From: Brenneria nigrifluens DSM 30175 = ATCC 13028
GTDB lineage: Bacteria; Pseudomonadota; Gammaproteobacteria; Enterobacterales; Enterobacteriaceae
DNA length: 64,000 nt
Direction of reading: 5' to 3'
Assembly: GCF_005484965.1 (NCBI RefSeq)
Contig: NZ_CP034036.1
Location: 620,001 to 684,000 of the forward strand
The first letter of the stretch is position 1; every line of letters starts with the position of its first letter. The notes beneath the pieces were generated by a model. The model made no database searches. It saw nothing but the letters and a program-made list of their open reading frames with translations, and was not told the DNA's origin. Both the position numbers and the translations under genes were made by a program. Of the stretch, positions 51,050-59,294 are shown in pieces.

Positions 51050-52996
51050 ATGAGGTTAACGCAGGTTATGGTTAAAGCGGGTCATTGGTGGTACGCCATT
51101 GCGGCGGTATGTCTGGCAGGAGCTTCGGGTCACGCGCTGGCGGATTCTCTGGACGAGCAGCGTCAGCGTTATCAGCAGGTTAAACAGGCGTGGGATAGCA
51201 ACCAGTTGGACGTGGTGGCGCGGATTATGCCGACGCTGCGCGACTATCCGCTCTATCCTTATCTGGAATATCGCTCGCTGACGCAGGATCTGAGCCAGGT
51301 CAGCGCTTCACAGGTTAAGCAATTCATTACCACCCATCCCACATTGCCGCCGGCGCGTAATCTGCATACCAGCTTTGTCAATGAATTGGCGCGCCGTCAG
51401 GACTGGCAAGGGCTATTGGCTTTCAGCCCTCAGCCGCCGAAACCGGTGGCGGCGCGCTGTAATTTTCATTACGCGCAGTGGGCTACCGGGCAGCGTCAGG
51501 GCGTCTGGGAGGCCACCCGCGATATCTGGCTGACGGGTCGTTCGCTGCCCGCGGTCTGCGATAAACTGTTCGCCGTCTGGCAACAGGCGGGCGAACAGAC
51601 GCCGCTGACTACGCTGGAGCGGATGCGGCTGGCGATGAACGAAGGCAGCAGCGGGCTGGTGAGTTATCTTGCCCGACAGCTTCCCGACGATTACCAAACC
51701 ATTAGCGACGCCCTGGTGAAGCTGCAAAGCGATCCGAACACGCTGGAAAGTTTTGCCCGCTCAACGGGGCCGACCGACTTTACCCGCAAAGTCACTCTGT
51801 CCGCATTTAGTCGCGTGGCCCGACAGGATGCGGATAACGCCCGTTCCATGTTGCCGGTGCTGGTTCGCCTGCAAAAACTGAGCGCGGAGGAACGCCAGGG
51901 AATGGAGGAAACCATCGCCTGGCGTCTGATGGGCAATGACGCTACTGTGCAACAGGCCGCCTGGCGCGATGAGGTGGTGCGGCGCAGCGCTTCCACCACC
52001 CTGCTGGAGCGGCGGGTGCGAATGGCGCTGGGAACCGGGGACCGGCAGGGGTTGGCGACCTGGCTGGCGCGATTGCCGGCGGAGGCGCGGCAGAAGGATG
52101 AATGGCGTTATTGGCAGGCCGCTTTGCTGCTGGATCAGGGAAAACGTCAGGAAGGAGAAGCCTTGTTGCGCGCGCTGATGGCGGAGCGCGGATTCTACCC
52201 CATGGTGGCGGCGCAGAAATTGCGTGAAGCCTACCCGATAACCATAAAAGTCGCCGTCAGGCCGGATCGCGCCTTAGCGCAGCGGCCGGAGGTCGCCCGC
52301 GTGCGGGAACTGATGTTCTGGCGCATGGACAATCTGGCGCGCGGCGAGTGGGTGGGGCTGGTGGCCGGCAGCACGCCGTCGCAGCAGGAGGCGCTGGCGC
52401 GCTACGCGTTCGAGCAGCGCTGGGCCGACTTAAGCGTGCAGGCCACCATCGTCGCCAAGCTGTGGGATCATCTGGAAGAGCGCTTCCCGCTGGCCTGGAA
52501 CGACGAATTCCTGCGCGCCACGCAGGATAAAGGCATCAGCCAGAGTTACGCCATGGCGATAGCCCGCCAGGAGAGCGCCTGGAATCCGCAGGCGCGTTCA
52601 CCGGTCGGCGCCTCCGGGCTTATGCAGCTAATGCCGGCGACGGCGCAACAGACGGCGAAGATGAGCAATATCGCCGGATACGGCAACAGCAGCCAGCTGT
52701 TTGACCCGCAGACGAATATCCTGTTGGGAACCAGTTATCTGGAGTATGTCTATCAGACTTTCGGCCGCAACCGTATTCTGGCCTCGGCCGCCTATAATGC
52801 GGGGCCGTCCCGCGTCAATACCTGGCTGAGAAACAGCGCGGGACGCATCGATGCCGTGGCGTTTATTGAGAGTATTCCGTTCTCCGAAACGCGCGGATAT
52901 GTGAAAAACGTGCTGGCGTACGACGTTTTTTATCGTCATTTTCTGCGCCAGCCCGCCGGCGTGCTGACCGATGCGGAATGGCAGCGGCGTTACTGA
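51050..52996 (+). CDS. slt: Soluble lytic murein transglycosylase Slt70
   Basis: Slt70 is a periplasmic enzyme that cleaves murein with formation of 1,6-anhydro-muropeptides. The 648-residue protein has a signal peptide (about residues 12-31), a long helical doughnut (to about residue 460), and a lysozyme-like catalytic domain. That domain has IARQESAWNPQARSPVGASG with the catalytic glutamate, then GLMQLMPAT and AYNAGPSRVNTWL. It is near the E. coli length (645). The start could be the ATG at 51050 or the one at 51068. trpR follows, as in E. coli. Confidence 0.95.
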   Translation: MRLTQVMVKAGHWWYAIAAVCLAGASGHALADSLDEQRQRYQQVKQAWDSNQLDVVARIMPTLRDYPLYPYLEYRSLTQDLSQVSASQVKQFITTHPTLPPARNLHTSFVNELARRQDWQGLLAFSPQPPKPVAARCNFHYAQWATGQRQGVWEATRDIWLTGRSLPAVCDKLFAVWQQAGEQTPLTTLERMRLAMNEGSSGLVSYLARQLPDDYQTISDALVKLQSDPNTLESFARSTGPTDFTRKVTLSAFSRVARQDADNARSMLPVLVRLQKLSAEERQGMEETIAWRLMGNDATVQQAAWRDEVVRRSASTTLLERRVRMALGTGDRQGLATWLARLPAEARQKDEWRYWQAALLLDQGKRQEGEALLRALMAERGFYPMVAAQKLREAYPITIKVAVRPDRALAQRPEVARVRELMFWRMDNLARGEWVGLVAGSTPSQQEALARYAFEQRWADLSVQATIVAKLWDHLEERFPLAWNDEFLRATQDKGISQSYAMAIARQESAWNPQARSPVGASGLMQLMPATAQQTAKMSNIAGYGNSSQLFDPQTNILLGTSYLEYVYQTFGRNRILASAAYNAGPSRVNTWLRNSAGRIDAVAFIESIPFSETRGYVKNVLAYDVFYRHFLRQPAGVLTDAEWQRRY

Positions 52997-53040
52997 GCGC
53001 GATCCGTGCGATCATTTTTCATAACCTGTGATATGCTGCC

Positions 53041-53059
53041 GTACTAGTTAAATAGTATG
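53041..53059. promoter_or_regulatory. Trp operator upstream of trpR
   Basis: GTACTAGTTAAATAGTATG closely fits the Trp operator palindrome built on ACTAGTTAACTAGT. It lies 11 bp before the trpR start and just past TATGCT (53032-53037), a possible -10. TrpR in E. coli represses its own gene, so autorepression with tryptophan is expected. Confidence 0.85.
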
Positions 53060-53070
53060 GTAGCCCCGTT

Positions 53071-53418
53071 ATGACTCCGTTATCTCTTAACCATCCCGCG
53101 CTCTCCGAGCAGGACAATAAAGACTGGCTACGTTTTGTGGCGTTATTGCAGCAGTCAATGAGCGAAGACCTTCATCTGCCGTTATTACATCTGTTGTTGA
53201 CCGAGGACGAACGCACCGCTTTGGGTACGCGGGTACGTATCATTCAGGAACTGATACGTGGCGAAATGAGTCAGCGTGAGCTGAAAAATGAACTGGGGGC
53301 GGGGATCGCCACCATCACCAGGGGGTCGAACAGCCTGAAGGCCGCGCCTCCCGCGCTGAAAAACTGGCTGGAAGCGCAATTGCTGCCGGTAGATAAAGAG
53401 CAAGGCAACCCGGGTTAA
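53071..53418 (+). CDS. trpR: Trp operon repressor
   Basis: TrpR binds tryptophan and represses trp, aroH and its own gene. The 115-residue product matches the all-helical family with LLTEDERTALGTRVRIIQEL and the helix-turn-helix GEMSQRELKNELGAGIATIT, RGSNSLKAAP. The C-terminal tail is seven residues longer than in E. coli (108). Its stop overlaps that of the convergent yjjX by four bases. Confidence 0.97.
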   Translation: MTPLSLNHPALSEQDNKDWLRFVALLQQSMSEDLHLPLLHLLLTEDERTALGTRVRIIQELIRGEMSQRELKNELGAGIATITRGSNSLKAAPPALKNWLEAQLLPVDKEQGNPG

Positions 53419-53951
53419 TTTACAATCTGTATCGGCGTCTGATAGATAGGATTATGGAAAGGGACCAGCGCCAGCAACAGCGCCTGATGATAAACGCTGG
53501 CGCGCGATAGTTTGCCGTCGGTGAAAACCCCGATTGCCCCGCCCTGGCGTTTAATATCCTGAATACCCGTCAACCGCGCCATTTCATCGCCTAATTCTCT
53601 CCCCGCGCGGATACCCTGTAATATACTTTCAGGCAGAACCAGGCTGGCGGAACGTGACTCACCGCGCTGGCGGGTGTTTTCAACCACCATCCAGGCGAAG
53701 GTCATATGTTCTTCTATCCCTGCTTCAACGCCAACCCAAAAATCAGCTTCCGGGCGTACCTGACGAGCCATCATCACCCGGTTTCTGGCCCCGGTGCGGG
53801 TTTCAACCGAACCGAGAGGCTGGCGTGGCACGCCGCTGTCGACGTCGACACCTTCTATACGGCAATTGTCTGCGCCAAAGACATCCGTGAATGCTAAAGT
53901 AATAGCTTCAATTTTTGCCGGGTTGGTGGTCGCAGCTACAACGTGATACAT
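53415..53951 (-). CDS. yjjX: Inosine/xanthosine triphosphatase
   Basis: YjjX removes non-canonical purine nucleotides by hydrolysing ITP and XTP. The 178-residue product has the N-terminal VVAATTNPAKIEAITLAF with the phosphate-binding TNPAK, GVEAGIEEHMTFAWMVV and GGAIGVFTDGKLSRASVYHQ. It is convergent with trpR, overlapping by four bases, and divergent from gpmB across about 50 bp. This trpR-yjjX-gpmB order matches E. coli. Confidence 0.96.
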   Translation of the reverse strand: MYHVVAATTNPAKIEAITLAFTDVFGADNCRIEGVDVDSGVPRQPLGSVETRTGARNRVMMARQVRPEADFWVGVEAGIEEHMTFAWMVVENTRQRGESRSASLVLPESILQGIRAGRELGDEMARLTGIQDIKRQGGAIGVFTDGKLSRASVYHQALLLALVPFHNPIYQTPIQIVN

Positions 53952-54002
53952 AACGGTTTCGTACTCTTTAGTTAATTTGACGCAGTATAACGGAAAATAA
54001 CC

Positions 54003-54653
54003 ATGTTACAGGTATATCTTGTTCGCCACGGCGAAACAGAATGGAATGTGGCGCGACGTATTCAGGGGCACTCCGACAGCGCGCTAACGCCCCGGGGGGA
54101 GCATCAGGCGCATCAGGTCGCGGAACGGGTAAAAAAATTGGGCATCACGCATATTCTTACCAGTGATTTAGGGCGTACCCGCCGGACCACGGAAATTATC
54201 GCCCAGGCGTGCGGCGACTGTAAGATAATCATTGAGCCGCGCCTGCGCGAACTTAATATGGGTATCCTGGAGGAACGGGATATTGACCTGCTGAGTCCGC
54301 AAGAGGAAGGGTGGCGTAAACAGCTGGTGGATGGCACGCCTGACGGGCGCATCCCGCAGGGCGAGTCGATGGCGGAACTGGCGACGCGCATGCACGCGGT
54401 GCTGGAGCGTTGTCTGACGCTGCCGGAAGGGAGCCGCCCGCTGTTGGTCAGTCACGGTATGGCGCTGGGATGCCTGCTCAGTACGGTACTTGGCTTACCC
54501 GCCTGGGCTGAGCGTCGGCTGCGTCTGCGCAACTGTTCCCTGTCGCGCCTTGATTATCAACACAGTCCGTGGTTGGCCTCCGGGTGGGTGGTTGAAACCG
54601 CTGGTGATATTTCGCATCTGGATGCCCCGGCCCTGGATGAGTTACAACGATAA
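54003..54653 (+). CDS. gpmB: Histidine phosphatase family protein GpmB (YtjC)
   Basis: The 216-residue protein has the RHG phosphohistidine motif LVRHGETEWN (His9) and the second histidine in LLVSHGMALG. It is annotated as a cofactor-dependent phosphoglycerate mutase-like protein, though E. coli work indicates a phosphatase role, so its true substrate is unsettled. Length equals the family. Its end overlaps the convergent rob gene by 12 bp. Confidence 0.94.
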   Translation: MLQVYLVRHGETEWNVARRIQGHSDSALTPRGEHQAHQVAERVKKLGITHILTSDLGRTRRTTEIIAQACGDCKIIIEPRLRELNMGILEERDIDLLSPQEEGWRKQLVDGTPDGRIPQGESMAELATRMHAVLERCLTLPEGSRPLLVSHGMALGCLLSTVLGLPAWAERRLRLRNCSLSRLDYQHSPWLASGWVVETAGDISHLDAPALDELQR

Positions 54654-55532
54654 CGATGAGCCGCTGATCGGAATCAGGTATTCACAGCGGATGACGGCCG
54701 GCGGGCGGTCTGTGGTATCTTTGATGTCCTTCGGCGGGTGGAAACGTTCGATATCGAACTCTTTGCGGCGGATAAGTTTGAGCGTAGGCAGACAGGTGTC
54801 ATACAGGGTGACGATAAAGTCCTGTAGCCCGTCCGTCGGGCCTTCATAGATAAACAGCGCATACTCCCCGCCGGGCAGGGTGATGGCTTCTCCGGGATGT
54901 GCGCCTTCGGGCAAATGCCGTGGTTCCAGCGCGGTGGTGTATAGAACCTCATGCTCGTCATCTTTCTCTTTATTGGGCCGTGAGTGATGCAGGCCGTAAA
55001 GCACCGGCGGAACGGTTTTGGCTTCGCCGAGAAACTGACGCCAGTAGTGAACGCGGATTTCAGTGCGGAAATTACAAATCTGCTCCAGACTACAGTTGTA
55101 GGATTGCGTCATCCCCACCAGCGGAGTTTCCGGCAGCGTAACAAACTGCGGTTGCGGCAGGGTGAACTCGCCAAGCCGGATCGGCGGATGGATGCCGAAG
55201 GTGTCCCAGTTATCGGAACGCCGATAGGATGCGGGCGTTTGTGCGAACTGCTTTTTGAATGCGCGAGTGAAGGTTTGCTGAGAATCGAAGCGATACTGCA
55301 GGGCGATATCAAGGATCGGTCTGCTGGTCAGACACAGCGCCACGGCGGCTTTGGTTAGCCGACGGGCGCGGATGTAGGAACCAATCGCATGTCCGGTTAC
55401 ATCTTTGAACATTCTTTGTAAATGCCATTTGGAGTAACCTGCTTTTGCCGCCACATGATCAAGTGATAATGGTTGATCGAGATGGCTTTCCAGCCAGTTA
55501 AGCAGGTCACGTATGATACTGGCTTGATCCAT
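54642..55532 (-). CDS. rob: AraC-family right-origin-binding protein Rob
   Basis: Rob is a MarA/SoxS-type activator with an added C-terminal GyrI-like domain and controls efflux and stress genes. The 296-residue product has the two helix-turn-helix motifs LDHVAAKAGYSKWHLQRMFK and ILDIALQYRFDSQQTFTRAF, then PVGP-like ligand-binding segments (TALEPRHLPEGAH, GGEYALFIYEGP). It is seven residues longer than E. coli Rob. It is convergent with gpmB and next to creA on the other strand. Confidence 0.96.
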   Translation of the reverse strand: MDQASIIRDLLNWLESHLDQPLSLDHVAAKAGYSKWHLQRMFKDVTGHAIGSYIRARRLTKAAVALCLTSRPILDIALQYRFDSQQTFTRAFKKQFAQTPASYRRSDNWDTFGIHPPIRLGEFTLPQPQFVTLPETPLVGMTQSYNCSLEQICNFRTEIRVHYWRQFLGEAKTVPPVLYGLHHSRPNKEKDDEHEVLYTTALEPRHLPEGAHPGEAITLPGGEYALFIYEGPTDGLQDFIVTLYDTCLPTLKLIRRKEFDIERFHPPKDIKDTTDRPPAVIRCEYLIPISGSSLSL

Positions 55533-55733
55533 AGAAGATCTTCCTCATAAAACACACTGAACACTAAGCGCATGGAGAGCCTGCATCATAGCAATTTTTT
55601 TACATCGGCACTGCCTAAGATTTTGACGATGTTCGGTTGGTTATTCAAATAATACAATATGGGCGGCGGTGTGGAACGCCTTTGCGTCATGCGCATATTA
55701 ATCACTGATGATGAGTAATCTGAGAGTAGGAAG

Positions 55734-56222
55734 ATGAAAAAAAAGTTTATGTTGAGCGTTAGTTTATTGATGTTGTCTGTGAACGCGGTTCAGGCCGAAG
55801 AGGTCGGCTCCGTCGATACCACGTTTAAACTGCTGGGGCCGGACCACAAGATTGTGCTGGAAGCCTTTGACGATCCTGATGTGGATAACGTGACCTGCTA
55901 CATCAGCCGGGCGAAAACCGGCGGCATCAAGGGCGGGTTAGGGCTGGCGGAGGATACGGCGGACGCGGCGATCTCTTGTCAGCAGGTCGGGCCGATAGCG
56001 CTGAGCGACAAAATAAAAAACGGCGGCAAGAGAGGGGTGGTGGTGTTCCAGAAACGCACCTCGCTGGTGTTTAAAAAATTGCAGGTGGTGCGCTTTTACG
56101 ATGGGAAACGCAATGCGCTGATCTATCTGGCCTATTCCGATCGTCTGGTGGAAGGGTCGCCGAAAAATGCGTTAAGCGCCGTGCCGGTGATGCCGTGGGC
56201 GCAAAGTGCTGGCGGGGAGTAG
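55734..56222 (+). CDS. creA: Conserved periplasmic protein CreA
   Basis: The 162-residue product has a signal peptide (about residues 1-21, ending VQA-EE) and the CreA domain (DDPDVDNVTCYISRAKTGG and EDTADAAISCQQVGPI, with a likely disulfide pair). Its function is unknown. E. coli creA heads the creABCD operon; here no creB, creC or creD follows, and the next gene is arcA on the opposite strand. Confidence 0.95.
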   Translation: MKKKFMLSVSLLMLSVNAVQAEEVGSVDTTFKLLGPDHKIVLEAFDDPDVDNVTCYISRAKTGGIKGGLGLAEDTADAAISCQQVGPIALSDKIKNGGKRGVVVFQKRTSLVFKKLQVVRFYDGKRNALIYLAYSDRLVEGSPKNALSAVPVMPWAQSAGGE

Positions 56223-56297
56223 CGGGAAAACCATCGGCGGTGCAAGAGAAGTTGCCGAAGCAGGGAGTGGAAGCTCGCTGCTTCGGCCTGAAGGGAG

Positions 56298-57014
56298 TCA
56301 CTCTTCCAGATCGCCGCAGAAACGGTAACCTTCGCCGTGGATAGTGGCGATGATTTCCGGCGTATCGGCGGTGGATTCAAAATGCTTACGAATGCGGCGG
56401 ATGGTGACGTCGACCGTACGGTCGTGAGGCTTCAACTCGCGTCCGGTCATTTTCTTCAGCAGCTCCGCGCGGGATTGAATTTTGCCCGGGTTTTCACAGA
56501 AATGCAGCATGGCGCGGAATTCACTGCGCGGCAGCTTGTATTGCTCGCCCGTGGGGCTGACCAGCGAACGGCTGTTGATGTCCAGCTCCCAACCGTTAAA
56601 ACGATAGCTTTCAACCAAACGACGCTCTTCCGTACCGCCACTCAGATTCATGGTACGCGACAGCAAGTTACGGGCACGGATGGTTAACTCTCGGGGATTG
56701 AACGGTTTGGTGATATAGTCATCGGCACCGATTTCCAAGCCAAGAATCTTGTCCACTTCGTTGTCGCGGCCGGTCAGGAACATCAGCGCGACGCTGGCTT
56801 GTTCACGCAGTTCGCGCGCCAATAGCAAACCGTTTTTACCCGGCAGATTAATATCCATAATCACCAGATTAATGTCGTTCTCGGACAAAATGTGATGCAT
56901 TTCTGCACCGTCTGTGGCCTCGTGAACGAGGTATCCTTCCGCCTCAAAAATACTTTTGAGGGTATTGCGAGTTACCAACTCGTCTTCAACAATAAGAATG
57001 TGCGGCGTCTGCAT
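56298..57014 (-). CDS. arcA: Two-component response regulator ArcA
   Basis: ArcA is phosphorylated by the ArcB sensor under low oxygen and represses aerobic metabolism genes. The 238-residue product has a receiver domain with Asp54 (VIMDINLPGKNG), Lys105-type switch region ITKPFNPREL, and an OmpR-type winged helix (LPRSEFRAML, RTVDVTIRRIRKHFE). Length equals E. coli ArcA. The ATG at 57014 is chosen over one seven codons earlier because it gives the conserved MQTPHILIVED start. An FNR-like site lies 274 bp upstream in a long leader. Confidence 0.98.
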   Translation of the reverse strand: MQTPHILIVEDELVTRNTLKSIFEAEGYLVHEATDGAEMHHILSENDINLVIMDINLPGKNGLLLARELREQASVALMFLTGRDNEVDKILGLEIGADDYITKPFNPRELTIRARNLLSRTMNLSGGTEERRLVESYRFNGWELDINSRSLVSPTGEQYKLPRSEFRAMLHFCENPGKIQSRAELLKKMTGRELKPHDRTVDVTIRRIRKHFESTADTPEIIATIHGEGYRFCGDLEE

Positions 57015-57648
57015 GTTTGCTACCTGAATTGCCAACTAAAATAATAAAGAGAAGTACAGAAGTCACTGTTATAATTGGAGTTTTTAGGTAAAGAGCCACC
57101 ATCTCACTCAACATCGGACTAAAGTACGTAAATGCGTTCTTGATGCTCATTCACCTGCACGAAAATGCGCTAAACAGGCGATAACGGAGCCAGACTAACA
57201 GAGCTCAAAGTGGTGCATAGTTTAACCTTATTAACAGCAACATAACAGTAAACACTGATTTTGCCGGCTGATAAATCTACGGTTCCATTGACATATATCA
57301 AATTTCATTGTAGCACGTTAACTATTTTGTGAAAAACACTTAGCAGAATGCCTGTTTAAGTCACAATTTAGCACTTTTTGAGCACGATTCAGCATGGCCG
57401 GTCGCCGGGATGAATCGGGCGGTGCCGACTCCTTTTTTATTAATGAAATGATATAAATAAAATTTATCGCTCAATGATTTTTTATCATACTGAAAAATGT
57501 TTTTCCCTTGCAGTGAAAACACATTGAGATGCTTTTGTGAATTAAATGTTTTCACATGTTGCGGCAAGACTTTGCGCTTGATTAGTGGTGATAACGTCTT
57601 TTTGCCGGGCTTTGCGGCGCGCATAGGTCCGCGGGGCGTGAGCACGGT
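57015..57648. other. arcA upstream region and AT-rich spacer
   Basis: 634 bp that carries the arcA leader and promoter, including the FNR-like site at 57288-57301. A minus-strand frame at 57361-57645 (94 codons, GTG start three bases after the ATPase stop) has no ribosome site of its own and AT-rich low-complexity content, so I do not call it a gene. No other structure is supportable. Confidence 0.6.
57288..57301. promoter_or_regulatory. FNR-like site upstream of arcA
   Basis: TTGAC-ATAT-ATCAA matches the FNR box TTGAT-N4-ATCAA with one change. FNR activates arcA in E. coli from a promoter over 200 bp upstream of the gene, a distance that fits here (274 bp). The start site implied would be near 57250. 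Confidence 0.7.
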
Positions 57649-59271
57649 TTAGGGCCTGCGGCTTGCCGTCAGCGGGTGCAGCATGCTGTCGACGAGCCGT
57701 GCGGTGTAGGCGTGGCCGGGCCGATGGAGGACGTTATCCACGCTGCCGTATTCCATCAGGCGGCCGTCTTTTAATACCGCCACGTCGCGACACAGCTGGC
57801 TGACCACCACCAGATCGTGGCTGATAAATAAGCAACTGAACTGATATTCCCGCTGGAGTTTTTGCAGCAAATCCAGAATGTGCGCCTGCACTGAAACATC
57901 CAGCGCCGACGTCGGCTCATCGGCAATCAGCAGCGTCGGTTTCAGCGCCAGCGCCCGGGCGATGGCCACGCGCTGGCACTGGCCGCCGGAGAGCTGGTGC
58001 GGATAGCGCTGACGCCATTGCGCCCCCAGCCCGACCTGTTCCAGCAGGCTGTCCACCTGGGCGGCGACGGCCGCTTTGCTGGCGTCGGTATGCACTTCCA
58101 GCGGCTCGGCGATGGACTGGGCGATACTGTAGCGCGGATTGAGCGAACTGCGCGGGCTTTGAAACACAAAGCCGATGGCCTGGCGAATACGCCGGATATC
58201 CTCGCTTTTTCCGCGCGCCATGCTGACATTATCGATGGTGATATCGCCCGCGCTGGGGGAGATAAGCCCCGCCAGCGCCCGTCCCAACGTCGATTTTCCC
58301 GACCCGGACTCTCCGACAAGACCGGTAAAACAGCCCGCCGGCAGCGACAGGGAGACGTTGTCCAGCGCACGAAAACGCTGCCCGCGGCGGCGATATTCCA
58401 CATGCAAACCCTCAACGTTCACCCGCACCGGCGCATCGGCAAACGCGGCCGCCGGTGGTTTTCGCTGATAGCGCGGGATGGCGGCCAGCAGGGCGCGGGT
58501 GTAGTCAGCCCGCGGCCGAGAGAACAGGTCGGCGATGTCGGCGGTTTCGACGATTTCCCCCCGACGCAGCACGATCGCCCGATCGGCGATATTCGCCACC
58601 ACCCCCATATCGTGGGTAATCAGCAGGATGGCAATGTCGATGCGCCGGCGAAGCTGGCGCAGCATCTGGAGTATCTCTTTCTGTATCGTGGCATCCAGCG
58701 CCGTTGTCGGCTCATCGGCGATCAGCATATCCGGATCGCAGGCCAGCGCCATGGCGATCATCACTCGCTGGCATTGGCCGCCGGAAAGCTGGTGCGGGTA
58801 GGCGTCGATACGGCCGGCGGCGTCGGGGATCTCCACCAACTGCAGTAATTCCAGCGTACGCGCCCTGGCCGCCGCCCGGTCTCTCGCTTTCTTATGGGTG
58901 AGCAGCACTTCGGCGATCTGCTCGCCGATGCTGAACACAGGATCCAGCGCCAGCCGCGGATCCTGGAAAATCATGGCGATGCGTTTGCCGCGTAATTGTT
59001 GTAATTGCCGCGGCGAGGCGTCAAGCAGCGACTGGCCGGCAAAGGTCACCGTTCCGCCGATGCGGGCGTCGGCGGGCAACAGACCGAGAATCGACAGCGC
59101 CGTCAGACTCTTGCCCGAACCGGATTCCCCCACCAGCGCCAGCACTTCATGTCGATACAGATCGAAGTTGAGATTGGTCAGTGCGCGCTGGTAGCCCGAC
59201 GGGTGCTGAAACCCGACGTTGAGGTCGCACACTGTCAGTAAAGGGGAGGGCTTGTCTGCGGGCATCGGCAT
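57649..59271 (-). CDS. Peptide ABC transporter, fused double ATP-binding subunit
   Basis: The 540-residue protein is two fused ABC ATPases of the Dpp/Opp type, like E. coli YejF or GsiA. First domain: Walker A GESGSGKS (residues 48-55), signature LSGGQ (162-166). Second domain: Walker A GESGSGKS (320-327), signature LSGGQ (427-431). It would power the two permeases encoded upstream. GAGGAAAT precedes the ATG at 59271. It is the last gene of the minus-strand operon and lies 23 bp after the peptidase gene. Confidence 0.95.
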   Translation of the reverse strand: MPMPADKPSPLLTVCDLNVGFQHPSGYQRALTNLNFDLYRHEVLALVGESGSGKSLTALSILGLLPADARIGGTVTFAGQSLLDASPRQLQQLRGKRIAMIFQDPRLALDPVFSIGEQIAEVLLTHKKARDRAAARARTLELLQLVEIPDAAGRIDAYPHQLSGGQCQRVMIAMALACDPDMLIADEPTTALDATIQKEILQMLRQLRRRIDIAILLITHDMGVVANIADRAIVLRRGEIVETADIADLFSRPRADYTRALLAAIPRYQRKPPAAAFADAPVRVNVEGLHVEYRRRGQRFRALDNVSLSLPAGCFTGLVGESGSGKSTLGRALAGLISPSAGDITIDNVSMARGKSEDIRRIRQAIGFVFQSPRSSLNPRYSIAQSIAEPLEVHTDASKAAVAAQVDSLLEQVGLGAQWRQRYPHQLSGGQCQRVAIARALALKPTLLIADEPTSALDVSVQAHILDLLQKLQREYQFSCLFISHDLVVVSQLCRDVAVLKDGRLMEYGSVDNVLHRPGHAYTARLVDSMLHPLTASRRP

Positions 59272-59294
59272 ATTTCCTCAGGGCGGTGAACGGG

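Noticed and set aside
57361..57645. 94-codon minus-strand frame directly after the double-ATPase gene.
   Set aside because: GTG start without ribosome site, AT-rich low-complexity content, and no family recognised.
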